Translations under genes and position numbers: made by a program
Notes under the pieces: model-generated
Told to the model about the DNA's origin: nothing
What the model saw: the letters and a program-made list of their open reading frames with translations, nothing else
Database searches by the model: none
In this document: positions 25,150 to 33,563 of the stretch, in pieces
Position numbering within the stretch: position 1 is the stretch's first letter
How the letters are laid out: the number at the start of each line of letters is the position of its first letter
Origin: Rathayibacter sp. VKM Ac-2759
GTDB lineage: Bacteria; Actinomycetota; Actinomycetes; Actinomycetales; Microbacteriaceae
Direction: 5' to 3'
Assembly (NCBI RefSeq): GCF_009834225.1
Contig: NZ_CP047176.1
Location: forward strand, 1,054,001-1,118,000
Length of the DNA stretch: 64,000 nucleotides

Positions 25150-26334
25150 GTGTCCGTCGTCCTCGTCGTCAACAGCGGTTCGTCGTCGTTCAAGTACCAG
25201 CTCATCGAGATGACGACGGAGGAGACGCTCGCCAGCGGCCTCGTCGAGCGCATCGGGGAGGAGACCGGTCGCACCAAGCACAGCCGCGACGGCGAGAGCG
25301 TCGAGTTCGAGACCCCGATCCCCGACCACACCGCCGGCTTCGACGCGATGATCCGCGCCTTCGCCGAGCACGGACCGAGCCTCGACGAGTTCCCGCCCGT
25401 CGCGGTCGGACACCGCGTCGTCCACGGCGGCAAGCGCTTCTACGAGCCGACGCTCATCACCGACCTCGTCAAGATCAACATCGAGGACCTCTCCGACCTC
25501 GCCCCGCTGCACAACCCGGCGAACCTCGAGGGCATCGAGGCCGCGCAGAAGGCCTTCCCCGACGTCCCGCACGTCGCGGTCTTCGACACGGCCTTCCACC
25601 ACACGATCCCCGCGGAGGCGTCCGCGTACGCGATCCCCGCCGATCTCGCCGACAAGCACCGCATCCGCCGCTACGGCTTCCACGGCACGTCGCACAAGTT
25701 CGTCTCGGAGTCGGCCGCCGCGTTCCTCGGCCGTCGCCGCTCCGACCTCAAGACCATCGTGCTCCACCTCGGCAACGGCGCCTCGGCGTGCGCGGTCGAC
25801 GGAGGCGAGTCGGTCGAGACCTCGATGGGCATGACCCCGCTCGAGGGCCTGGTCATGGGCACCCGCTCCGGCGACCTCGACCCCGCGGTCGTCTTCCACC
25901 TCGCCCGCAAGGCGGGGCTCTCGATCGACGAGCTCGACACCGTCCTCAACCGCCGCAGCGGCCTCCTCGGCCTCTCGGGCCGCGGCGACATGCGCGACGT
26001 GCAGGAGGCGGCCGAGGCCGGCGACGAGAAGGCCCGCGCCGCCCTCGAGGTCTACTACCACCGCCTCCGGCACTACATCGGCGCCTACTACGCGCAGCTC
26101 GGCCGCGTCGACGCCATCGTCTTCACCGCCGGAGTCGGCGAGAACGTCGCCGCCGTCCGCGCCGGAGCCCTCCGCGGCCTCGAGGGCCTCGGCATCGAAC
26201 TCGACCCCGAGCGCAACACCGCCTCCGACCGCGGAGCCCGCCGCATCTCCACCGACGACTCCCGCGTCGCCGTCCTCGTCATCCCCACCAACGAAGAACT
26301 CGAGATCGCCCGGCAGTCCTTATCGGTCGTGTAG
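25150..26334 (+). CDS. ackA: Acetate kinase
   Basis: A 394-residue kinase, of normal family length, that makes ATP and acetate from acetyl phosphate or the reverse. Signatures are NSGSSSFKYQ at the N terminus, GHRVVHGG, the catalytic GFHGTSHK, HLGNGAS and FTAGVGEN. GTG is the start (MSVVLVV). It sits directly after pta. The TAG stop is buried in a strong terminator hairpin (26327-26353), and the third last sense codons include TTA, a rare leucine codon in this GC-rich genome. Confidence 0.97.
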   Translation: MSVVLVVNSGSSSFKYQLIEMTTEETLASGLVERIGEETGRTKHSRDGESVEFETPIPDHTAGFDAMIRAFAEHGPSLDEFPPVAVGHRVVHGGKRFYEPTLITDLVKINIEDLSDLAPLHNPANLEGIEAAQKAFPDVPHVAVFDTAFHHTIPAEASAYAIPADLADKHRIRRYGFHGTSHKFVSESAAAFLGRRRSDLKTIVLHLGNGASACAVDGGESVETSMGMTPLEGLVMGTRSGDLDPAVVFHLARKAGLSIDELDTVLNRRSGLLGLSGRGDMRDVQEAAEAGDEKARAALEVYYHRLRHYIGAYYAQLGRVDAIVFTAGVGENVAAVRAGALRGLEGLGIELDPERNTASDRGARRISTDDSRVAVLVIPTNEELEIARQSLSVV

Positions 26335-26353
26335 CGGCTCCGCCGCTACACGA
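26327..26353 (+). terminator. Terminator overlapping the ackA stop codon
   Basis: Perfect 12-bp arms TCGTGTAGCGGC (26327-26338) and GCCGCTACACGA (26342-26353) enclose a TCC loop. The ackA TAG (26332-26334) lies in the left arm. Confidence 0.8.
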
Positions 26354-26619
26354 CTCGCGGTCGGCTATCAGGGGTGGTTGCGATTCGCAGAGCGGGGAGC
26401 GTCGGGCTGCCGGAAATCGCTCGCACGCGATTTCCGGTCGCGCCCTCTGCAGTGCCCATTCCCGAGCCGCTCCCTGCGCGGCTCGGCGCGGTCGGCCCGT
26501 TCACGTGGTGCGTTCCGCAGGGCGGGTTCCGTCGAGCTGCCTCGAAACGCTGAAACGCGTTTCTCGCTCGCGCCCTCCTCCGTTGCTGAGGACCGTTCGG
26601 GCCGCCCCGTGCCCGCGCA
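26354..26619. repeat. Gene-free stretch with three perfect hairpins
   Basis: Between ackA and the repeat copy no gene is convincing. Three perfect stem-loops lie in a row: 26410-26437 (11-bp stem, CCGGAAATCGC arms), 26463-26485 (8-bp, CGAGCCGC) and 26544-26563 (7-bp, GAAACGC). The first and third are each followed by a TCGCGCCCTC segment, so the stretch may be built from a degenerate repeated module. The strand of action is unknown. Confidence 0.6.
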
Positions 26620-26662
26620 TGCTGATCGAGTAGGCCGCGGAGCGGGCGTATCGAGATCCACC
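26620..26662 (+). repeat. 43-bp dispersed repeat, copy B
   Basis: Matches the copy at 21698-21740 in the same orientation at 42 of 43 positions (one C/G change next to the internal hairpin). It ends the hairpin-rich stretch after ackA. The remaining 124 nt before fdhD hold no gene; an inverted GAGGGAACCCCG-like pair near 26717 and 26773 may terminate fdhD transcription. Confidence 0.85.
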
Positions 26663-26786
26663 AGCGGCGGGAGGAAAGGCCCGGGGTCACCCTCCCGGCG
26701 AGCCACCGTTGCCGGCGAGGGAACCCCGAGCCGTCGAGGCCGCCGGGGAGGGCGGGCTCCCTCGACGGTCCGGGGTTCCCTCGGAG

Positions 26787-27614
26787 TCAGGGCAGGACGC
26801 GATCGGCGCCCGCGTAGAGGTTGAAGCCGGAGGCGCGGCTGAAGCCGAGGAGGGTCAGGCCCGACCGGCGCGCCAGGTCGACGGCGAGCGACGACGGCGC
26901 TCCGACGGCGGCCAGCAGCGGGATCCCCGCCATCACGGCCTTCTGCACCAGCTCGAACGACGCCCGCCCCGACACCTGCAGCATGCTCCCGCGCAGCGGC
27001 AGCCGCCCCTCCCGCAGCCCCCACCCGACGACCTTGTCGACCGCGTTGTGCCGGCCGACGTCCTCCCGCAGCACCAGCAGCGAGCCGTCGGCGTCGAACA
27101 GCCCCGCCGCGTGCACCCCGCCGGTCCGCTCGAACACCGCCTGGGCGTCCCGGAGCCGCTCCGGCAGCTCGACCAGCAGCTCGCGCGACACACGCAGCGG
27201 ATCCTCCGCCACCGTCCACGCCGAGTCCGTCGTCACCGCGTCGAGGGAGGCGAGGCCGCAGACCCCGCACGAGCTCGTCGTGTAGACCGAGCGCTCGCGC
27301 TCGAGCAGCACGGCCTCGCGTCCGCCGCGCACGGTCGCGTCGACCACGTTGTACGTGTTCTCGGCGGGACCGGAGCCGCTCGCGCAATACCGCATCGCCG
27401 CGAGCTGCTCCGTCGCCGTGAGCACCCCCTCCGACACGAGGAACCCCGCGACGAGGTCGAAGTCGTCGCCGGGCGTGCGCATCGTGACGCTGAACCGGCG
27501 CCCGCCGACGCGGATCTCGAGCGGCTCCTCGACCGCGAGCACGTCCTCGCGGACCCGCGGCGGCGCCTCCGCTCGGACGGCGGTCAGGCGGGTGCGGACG
27601 ACACTGCGGCTCAT
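26787..27614 (-). CDS. fdhD: Formate dehydrogenase accessory sulfurtransferase
   Basis: A 275-residue protein of the FdhD family, which carries sulfur from a cysteine desulfurase to the bis-MGD molybdenum cofactor of formate dehydrogenases. The catalytic loop SSCGVCG with two cysteines is present, as are MRTPGDDFDLVAGFL, DVGRHNAVDK and SGRASFELVQKA. GGAGGAG precedes the ATG at 27614. It is divergent from the FdhF/YdeP-type oxidoreductase gene (71-nt gap), the presumed client enzyme. Confidence 0.95.
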   Translation of the reverse strand: MSRSVVRTRLTAVRAEAPPRVREDVLAVEEPLEIRVGGRRFSVTMRTPGDDFDLVAGFLVSEGVLTATEQLAAMRYCASGSGPAENTYNVVDATVRGGREAVLLERERSVYTTSSCGVCGLASLDAVTTDSAWTVAEDPLRVSRELLVELPERLRDAQAVFERTGGVHAAGLFDADGSLLVLREDVGRHNAVDKVVGWGLREGRLPLRGSMLQVSGRASFELVQKAVMAGIPLLAAVGAPSSLAVDLARRSGLTLLGFSRASGFNLYAGADRVLP

Positions 27615-27673
27615 GGGGCTCCTCCGTGGGTGGGAGTCATCCTCGCACCGCAACCGGAGAGCCGACCGCGACG

Positions 27674-27679
27674 TACGAT
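27674..27679 (+). promoter_or_regulatory. -10-like hexamer TACGAT, leaderless start
   Basis: TACGAT lies 6 nt before the ATG at 27686, in the divergent fdhD promoter region. Confidence 0.5.
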
Positions 27680-27685
27680 GCAGGA

Positions 27686-29989
27686 ATGGTCGACGACGCC
27701 GAGCCCCGCGAGAGTCCGATCGACGAGAGTCGACTGACGGTCGCCCGTCCGAAGCGCAAGGCGGTCGGCATCCCCGGCGTCGCTCACGCTCTGCAGATCT
27801 CGCTGAAGCAGATGGGTCCGGTGCGCAGCGCCGAGACGCTGCTGCGCGTCAACCAGAAGACCGGCTTTGACTGCCCCGGCTGCGCCTGGCCCGAGGCCGA
27901 CAAGCGCCACGTCGCCGAGTTCTGCGAGAACGGAGCGAAGGCGGTGGCCGAGGAGGCGACCCTCCGCACCGTCACGTCGGCCTTCTTCGCCGCGCACCCG
28001 GTCGCCGAGCTCGAGGAGTGGGACGACTTCGCCCTCGGCCAGCAGGGCCGCCTCACCGAGCCGGTGCTGCTCGACGCGGGGGCGACGCACTACCGCCCGG
28101 TCGGCTGGGACGAGGCGCTCGACATCGTCGCCGACGAGCTCCGCGCCCTCGACGATCCCGACCAGGCGATCTTCTACACCTCCGGCCGAACCTCGAACGA
28201 GTCGGCCTTCGTCTACCAGCTCCTCGTGCGCGGCTTCGGCACCAACAACCTGCCCGACTGCTCCAACATGTGCCACGAATCCAGCGGCTCCGCACTGACC
28301 GAGACCATCGGCATCGGCAAGGGGACCGTGAGCCTCCGCGACGTCGAGCGTGCGCCGCTGCTGATCGTCGCCGGCCAGAACCCCGGCACCAACCACCCGC
28401 GGATGCTCACCGCGCTCGAGCGCGCCAAGCGGGCGGGCAGCACCATCGTGGCCGTCAATCCGCTGCCCGAGGCGGGGCTGCTGCGCTTCGAGAACCCGCA
28501 GACCGTGAAGGGCATGATCGGCGGTGGCACCGCGCTCGCGGACCACTTCCTCCAGGTGCGCCTCGGCGGCGACCAGGCCCTGTTCCAGGGGCTGGGCAAG
28601 GCGCTGCTCGAGGCCGAGGAGGCGCGCGGCGACGTCTTCGACCACGCGTTCATCCGCGAGAGCACCGACGGGCTCGACGGCTACCTCGACGAGCTGCGCT
28701 CGACCCCGTGGTCCGAGATCGAGCGGGGCAGCGGGATCGACGAGACGCGCATCCGCACGATCGCCGAGCTGATCGCCGCGGCCGAGGGCACGATCGTCTG
28801 CTGGGCGATGGGGCTGACCCAGCACCGCCACTCCGTCGCGACCCTCAAGGACGTCGTGAACGTCCTGCTGCTCACCGGCAACATCGGCAAGCCGGGCGCG
28901 GGCGTCTGCCCGGTGCGCGGTCACTCGAACGTGCAGGGCGACCGCACGATGGGGATCTTCGAGCGGATGCCCGACTCCTTCCACGACGCCCTCGACCGGG
29001 AGTTCTCGTTCGCCTCCCCGCGCGAGCACGGCACCGACACCGTCGCGGCGATCCGCTCGATGCGCGACGGCACCGCCCGCGTCTTCGTGGGCCTCGGCGG
29101 CAACTTCGCCCGCGCGACGCCCGACAGCGGCGTCACGGAGGCGGCGATGCGCTCGCTCGCACTGACCGTGCACATCTCGACCAAGCTCAACCGCTCGCAC
29201 GTGGTCACCGGCCGCCGCGCGCTGATCCTGCCGACGCTCGGCCGCACCGACTCCGACGTGCAGGCGACGGGCGAGCAGCGCGTCACGGTCGAGGACTCGA
29301 TGAGTGCCGTTCACGCCTCGCGCGGGCGGTTGAAGCCCCCGAGTCCCGCGCTCCGCTCCGAGGTGGCGATCCTCACCGGCATCGCCGAGCGGCTGCTCGC
29401 CGGTCGCGAGAACGCGCCCGCGGTCGACTGGCCGGCGCTGCGCGGCGACTACCGTCTGATCCGCCGCCACATCGAGAACGTGGTTCCCGGCTTCGACGGG
29501 TTCGAGCGGCGGATCGACGTGCCGGGCGGCTTCGTACTCCCGAATCCGCCGCGCGACGCCCGGCGCTTCGCCACCCCGTCGGGTCGCGCTCAGTTCACCG
29601 CGAACGAGCTCGACTACCCGCGCGTGCCCGAGGGGCGCCTCCTGCTGCAGACCCTGCGCTCGCACGACCAGTTCAACACCACGATCTACGGCAAGGACGA
29701 TCGCTACCGGGGCGTCCACGACGGCCGCCGCGTGGTCTTCGTGCACGCGGCCGACATCGCCGCGCTGGGCTTCGCCGACGGCGCGATGGTCGATCTCGTG
29801 TCGGAGTGGGAGGACGGCGTCGAGCGCCGGGCGGAGGCGTTCCGCGTCGTCGCCTACGACACTCCTCGGGGCTGCGCCGCGGCCTACTACCCCGAGACCA
29901 ACGTGCTCGTCCCGCTCGACTCGACGGCTCGCGTCAGCAACACTCCCACCTCGAAGTCGGTGGTGATCCGGCTCGAGGCGGCCGCCTGA
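27686..29989 (+). CDS. FdhF/YdeP-family molybdopterin oxidoreductase (formate dehydrogenase-like)
   Basis: A 767-residue enzyme of the DMSO reductase superfamily. It has the YdeP-type N-terminal GFDCPGCAWP motif in place of a four-cysteine iron-sulfur ferredoxin segment. CSNMCHESSG follows, where Cys probably ligates molybdenum in the position of selenocysteine in E. coli FdhH. MGD-binding segments include LLIVAGQNPGTNHPRM and VFVGLGGNFARATP, and the C-terminal cap domain has ATPSGRAQFTANEL and LRSHDQFNTTIYG. With fdhD divergent and moeA and mobA nearby, oxidation of formate to CO2 is likely. YdeP homologues with other roles, such as acid resistance, mean the substrate is not certain. Confidence 0.88.
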   Translation: MVDDAEPRESPIDESRLTVARPKRKAVGIPGVAHALQISLKQMGPVRSAETLLRVNQKTGFDCPGCAWPEADKRHVAEFCENGAKAVAEEATLRTVTSAFFAAHPVAELEEWDDFALGQQGRLTEPVLLDAGATHYRPVGWDEALDIVADELRALDDPDQAIFYTSGRTSNESAFVYQLLVRGFGTNNLPDCSNMCHESSGSALTETIGIGKGTVSLRDVERAPLLIVAGQNPGTNHPRMLTALERAKRAGSTIVAVNPLPEAGLLRFENPQTVKGMIGGGTALADHFLQVRLGGDQALFQGLGKALLEAEEARGDVFDHAFIRESTDGLDGYLDELRSTPWSEIERGSGIDETRIRTIAELIAAAEGTIVCWAMGLTQHRHSVATLKDVVNVLLLTGNIGKPGAGVCPVRGHSNVQGDRTMGIFERMPDSFHDALDREFSFASPREHGTDTVAAIRSMRDGTARVFVGLGGNFARATPDSGVTEAAMRSLALTVHISTKLNRSHVVTGRRALILPTLGRTDSDVQATGEQRVTVEDSMSAVHASRGRLKPPSPALRSEVAILTGIAERLLAGRENAPAVDWPALRGDYRLIRRHIENVVPGFDGFERRIDVPGGFVLPNPPRDARRFATPSGRAQFTANELDYPRVPEGRLLLQTLRSHDQFNTTIYGKDDRYRGVHDGRRVVFVHAADIAALGFADGAMVDLVSEWEDGVERRAEAFRVVAYDTPRGCAAAYYPETNVLVPLDSTARVSNTPTSKSVVIRLEAAA

Positions 29990-29999
29990 GCGGCCCGCC

Positions 30000-31118
30000 T
30001 CACCAGGGCAGGCGCAGCAGCGGCACCCGGTCGCCCGCGCACCCGCCCTCGGGCGGGACGACCGCGACGGCCTCGGACGCGGCGAGCCCGGTCAGCATGT
30101 GCGAGCGGATCCCCGCGGCCGCCCGCCAGCACCCGCCCTCGCGCCGCACGGGCACGAGGGTCGTCGTGCCGGGCCGCCCGAGGTCCTCGCCGAGCACGCC
30201 GTCCTCGAGGGACCCGCCGGCGACTCCGCTCGCCGCGTCGATCGCCGGCGGGAGGAACGACAGCGCCGCGAGCACCGCCGCGAGCGGGTTGCCGGGCAGC
30301 GCGATCACCAGCCGGTCTCCGGGCAGGGCCGCGACGAGCGTGGGGTGGCCGGGTCTCATCGCGACGCCGTCGACGATCGTGCGCCCACCTGCCGCGACGA
30401 TCGCGCGCCGCACCGCATCCGCCCGCGAGCGCCCCGTGCCGCCGGTCGTCACGATGAGGGGAGCCGTGGGGCCGGTCAGCAGCGCGGTGATCGCCGCCTC
30501 GTCGTCGCCGAGGCGCGTCACGGAGTCGATCGTGCCGCCGAGGGCGCGCACGAGCGGCGGGAGGAGCGGTGAGAAGGCGTCGCGGACCCGCCCCGGCTCG
30601 GGCATCCCGGACGTGTCGATCTCGTCGCCGGTGAAGAGCAGGGCGACCGCGGGCCGAGGGCGCACCCGCACCGCGTCGTGGCCGGCGATCGCCAGCAGGG
30701 CGAGCTGCGGCGGGCCGAGACGCGTCCCCGCCTCGACGAGCACCGCGTCCGCCGCGGCCTCGTCGCCCGCGCGGCGGATGTGCCGACCCGGAGCGGGACG
30801 CCGCGCGGTCGTGAGGACGCCGTCCCGAGACGTCCCCTCCTCCAGAGGCACGACCGCCTCGCACCAGGCCGGGACGAGCGCGCCCGTGACGATCGGCTCC
30901 GCCGTCTCCCCGAGGGTCCACGGTCCGGAGCCGTGCACCGCCCAGCCGTCCATGGCCGATGAGTCGTAGTGGGGGAGCGGCCGGAGTGCGCGGACGGCCT
31001 CGGCGGTGACGCTGCCCTCCGCGTCGACCAGAGCCCTTCCGGCGACGGGAAGAGGGGCCGCGCCCTGCGCCACGAGTGCGCGGGCGCGGCCCCAGTCGGT
31101 CGCCCGGTGCCCGCTCAT
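30000..31118 (-). CDS. moeA: Molybdopterin molybdenumtransferase
   Basis: A 372-residue MoeA-type protein that inserts molybdate into adenylylated molybdopterin. Domain signs include LPHYDSSAMDGWAV near residue 47, the MoCF-binding domain with LFTGDEI and VTTGGTGRS, then MRPGHPTLVA and ALPGNPLAAV. It is slightly shorter than E. coli MoeA (411). It is convergent with the oxidoreductase gene (10-nt gap) and 32 nt downstream of the formaldehyde dehydrogenase gene. A perfect 7-bp hairpin containing the GAGGGG ribosome site abuts its ATG, which could couple its translation to the upstream gene. Confidence 0.9.
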   Translation of the reverse strand: MSGHRATDWGRARALVAQGAAPLPVAGRALVDAEGSVTAEAVRALRPLPHYDSSAMDGWAVHGSGPWTLGETAEPIVTGALVPAWCEAVVPLEEGTSRDGVLTTARRPAPGRHIRRAGDEAAADAVLVEAGTRLGPPQLALLAIAGHDAVRVRPRPAVALLFTGDEIDTSGMPEPGRVRDAFSPLLPPLVRALGGTIDSVTRLGDDEAAITALLTGPTAPLIVTTGGTGRSRADAVRRAIVAAGGRTIVDGVAMRPGHPTLVAALPGDRLVIALPGNPLAAVLAALSFLPPAIDAASGVAGGSLEDGVLGEDLGRPGTTTLVPVRREGGCWRAAAGIRSHMLTGLAASEAVAVVPPEGGCAGDRVPLLRLPW

Positions 31119-31135
31119 CCCCTCATTCTGAGGGG
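31119..31135 (-). promoter_or_regulatory. Hairpin enclosing the moeA ribosome-binding site
   Basis: CCCCTCA-TTC-TGAGGGG forms a perfect 7-bp stem. On the minus strand the 3' arm GAGGGG is the only Shine-Dalgarno-like sequence and directly touches the ATG. Ribosomes finishing the upstream gene 15 nt away could open it. Confidence 0.5.
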
Positions 31136-31150
31136 TGCGCGGGCGCCTGC

Positions 31151-32365
31151 TCAGCCGAGGTAGCCGTTCGGGTTGAGCACGAACTTCTTCGCCGCGCCCT
31201 TGTCGAAGTCGGCGTATCCCTGCGGGGCGTCCTCCAGCGGGATCGCCGTGGCCTGCACTGCCTTGGCGATCTGCACCTTGTCGTGCAGGATCGCCATCAT
31301 CAGCGAGCGGTTGTACTTCATGACCGGGCACTGCCCCGTCGTGAAGGACAGCGACTTCGCCCAGCCGAGCCCGAGGCGGATCGAGAGCGAGCCCTCCTTC
31401 GCGGCCTCGTCGACTCCGCCCGGGTCACCGGTGACGTAGAGCCCCGGGATGCCGAGGGCGCCGCCGGCCGCGGTGATCGACATCAGCGAGTTGAGCACCG
31501 TCGCGGGTGCCTCGCTGCCCGAGTCGGGACCGTTGCCGTGCGCCTCGAAGCCGACGGCGTCGACTCCGCAGTCGACCTCGGGCACGCCGAGGATCTGCTC
31601 GATCTGCCCCGCCGGGTCGCCCTTGGACACGTCGACGGTCTCGCAGCCGAACGAGCGCGCCTGGGCGAGCCGCTCCTCGTTGAGGTCGGCGACGATGACG
31701 ACGGCCGCACCGAGCAGCTGCGCGCCCACCGCGGCGGCGAGACCGACGGGGCCGGCGCCGGCGACGTAGACCGTCGAGCCGACTCCGACGCCCGCAGTGA
31801 CCGCGCCGTGGAAGCCGGTCGGGAAGATGTCGGAGAGCATCGTCAGGTCGAGGATCTTCTCGAGCGCCTGGTCGCGGTCGGGGAAGACGAGCAGGTTCCA
31901 GTCGGCGTAGGGGACCATCACGTACTCGGCCTGGCCGCCGACCCAGCCGCCCATGTCGACGTAGCCGTAGGCGCTGCCGGGGCGATCGGGGTTCACGTTG
32001 AGGCAGATCCCGGTCTTGCGCTCCTTGCAGTTGCGACAGCGGCCGCAGGCGATGTTGAACGGCACCGAGACGATGTCGCCCACCTTCACGAACTCGACGT
32101 CGGGGCCGACCTCGACGACCTCGCCGGTGATCTCGTGGCCGAGGACGAGGTCGGACGGGGCCGTCGTGCGCCCGCGGACCATGTGCTGGTCCGAGCCGCA
32201 GATGTTCGTCGAGACGGTCTTCAGGATCGCTCCGTGCGGGAGCTTCCGACCGATGTTCGCGGGATTGACCCCCGGTCCGTCCTTCAGCTCGAACGTGGGG
32301 TAGTCGATGTCGATCACCTCGACGACTCCGGGGCTCTTGTAGGCGACGGCTCTGTTGCCTGACAT
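31151..32365 (-). CDS. fdhA: Glutathione-independent formaldehyde dehydrogenase
   Basis: A 404-residue zinc-dependent medium-chain dehydrogenase resembling Pseudomonas formaldehyde dehydrogenase, which oxidises formaldehyde to formate with bound NAD. The catalytic zinc site starts at NICGSDQHMVRGRT (Cys, His), GHEITGEV supplies the Glu, and CGRCRNCKERKTGIC holds the structural zinc cysteines. The Rossmann motif is VYVAGAGPVGLAAA. GTG-free ATG start at 32365 follows AAGGAGA. Upstream in the same orientation lie mobA and a DUF6457 gene; moeA follows. The formate produced would be the substrate for the molybdenum enzyme at 27686-29989. Confidence 0.93.
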   Translation of the reverse strand: MSGNRAVAYKSPGVVEVIDIDYPTFELKDGPGVNPANIGRKLPHGAILKTVSTNICGSDQHMVRGRTTAPSDLVLGHEITGEVVEVGPDVEFVKVGDIVSVPFNIACGRCRNCKERKTGICLNVNPDRPGSAYGYVDMGGWVGGQAEYVMVPYADWNLLVFPDRDQALEKILDLTMLSDIFPTGFHGAVTAGVGVGSTVYVAGAGPVGLAAAVGAQLLGAAVVIVADLNEERLAQARSFGCETVDVSKGDPAGQIEQILGVPEVDCGVDAVGFEAHGNGPDSGSEAPATVLNSLMSITAAGGALGIPGLYVTGDPGGVDEAAKEGSLSIRLGLGWAKSLSFTTGQCPVMKYNRSLMMAILHDKVQIAKAVQATAIPLEDAPQGYADFDKGAAKKFVLNPNGYLG

Positions 32366-32547
32366 GCGGTTCTCCTTCGATGAGGATGACCGCGGCGCGC
32401 TCGCGACCGCGGGAGCCGCGTCACGACGGGTCGCTCCCGGGGGAGCGAGGGGCCGCGGCGTCGGGGCTCGAGCGCACCGTACGGCTGCCGGATGTGAGGC
32501 AGCGGTGACCGTGCGCGGAAAGCCCGATGGACGGCGCGGACCGTCGC

Positions 32548-32808
32548 TCAGACGGGTCGCGGGTGGTGCTCGATCGCTCCGCCCGCGGCCTCGACGGCGC
32601 GCGCGAGGGCGTCGGAGCCGCCTCCGTCGAGCCCCGCGGCGTAGCCCACGAGGAAGGTGGTGAGCGGGGCGGCGGGGCGGACGACCCCGTGCGCGGCGTC
32701 GCCCGCGAGCGAGAGCAGGACGTCGGGGGCGATCGGGACGTCGCCCAGGCCGAGCGCGTCGGTCAGCTCGTTCCACCAGGCGGTGAGGGTCGTGTCGGTG
32801 TCAGTCAT
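32548..32808 (-). CDS. DUF6457-type small protein next to mobA
   Basis: An 86-residue acidic protein, largely helical (TAWWNELTDALGLGD, then a Gly-rich VGYAAGLDGGGSDALARAVE). I match it to the small actinobacterial proteins that accompany or are fused to MobA; the name DUF6457 is from memory. Its ATG overlaps the mobA stop (ATGA), so the two are translationally coupled, which implies a role in cofactor synthesis or molybdenum handling. No catalytic motif is visible. Confidence 0.7.
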   Translation of the reverse strand: MTDTDTTLTAWWNELTDALGLGDVPIAPDVLLSLAGDAAHGVVRPAAPLTTFLVGYAAGLDGGGSDALARAVEAAGGAIEHHPRPV

Positions 32809-33479
32809 GAGTCGATTCTGCGCTCCGGGTCGATCCCGCGCCCGGAGTCGGCCGCGCCCGGATCGATCCGTCCCGGGATCGCGATGCCGTGCGCCCGTGC
32901 GTCCGCGGGGTCGTCGATGTCGTCGGTCGAGCCGGTCGGCACCGGGACGAGCACCGTCGCCAGCGGGCGGAGGAGGTCGCGGACGGAGGCGTTCTCGGCG
33001 CGCTCGAGCAGGCGGAGCGCACGGGCGAGCTCCCGGGTCCGGTGGAGGCCGAGGAGGAGCTGCGTGCGCGCCTCCGCATCGACGGCGAGGAGCGAGGCGG
33101 TCGTCGGCTCCGCCTCCCGAGCGGCCGACAGCAGCGTCTCGATCGCCGGCCCCGGGTCCACCAGATCGCCGGCCAACAGCAGCACCCACTCGGGTGCCGC
33201 GTCGCGCTCCAGGAGGGGGAGCGCCGCGGCCGCGGCGGCGACCGGACCGCCGAACGGGGGGTCCTCGCGCACCAGTGCGGCGCGTCCGAGCAGCGCGGCG
33301 GGCACCGGCGGCCCGACGACGACCACCCGGGCGGCGCCCGCCGTCGCGGCGAGAACCCGCTCGAGCAGGGTGCTCCCGTCGAGCAGGAGGAGCGGCTTCG
33401 CTGCTCCGTCCAGACGGCGTGCGCGGCCTCCCGCCAGGATCACCGCGTCGAACGCGCCCGCCGTGCTCTGCTCGGTCAC
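32805..33479 (-). CDS. mobA: Molybdenum cofactor guanylyltransferase (MobA-like)
   Basis: A 224-residue nucleotidyltransferase. The GTP-binding signature is VILAGGRARRLDGAAKPLLLLDG (shown in part as LAGGRARRLDG), with a downstream LLLAGDLVDPGP containing the metal-binding Asp. It joins GMP to molybdopterin to give MGD, required by the FdhF-type enzyme. GTG at 33479 is the start. The C-terminal 40 residues (after VLVPVPTGS) are unusual and may act with the coupled DUF6457 protein. Divergent from dnaX with an 84-nt gap. Confidence 0.85.
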   Translation of the reverse strand: MTEQSTAGAFDAVILAGGRARRLDGAAKPLLLLDGSTLLERVLAATAGAARVVVVGPPVPAALLGRAALVREDPPFGGPVAAAAAALPLLERDAAPEWVLLLAGDLVDPGPAIETLLSAAREAEPTTASLLAVDAEARTQLLLGLHRTRELARALRLLERAENASVRDLLRPLATVLVPVPTGSTDDIDDPADARAHGIAIPGRIDPGAADSGRGIDPERRIDS

Positions 33480-33551
33480 GGTTCCGATCGTAGGCGGGGC
33501 CCCGTGCGTTCCGCCGCGAGCGGACCAGGCGTCGGTGTCGGAGGTCGCGGC

Positions 33552-33557
33552 TACTGT
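33552..33557 (+). promoter_or_regulatory. -10-like hexamer TACTGT, leaderless start of dnaX
   Basis: TACTGT lies 6 nt before the GTG at 33564, with no Shine-Dalgarno sequence. Confidence 0.5.
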
Positions 33558-33563
33558 TATCGG

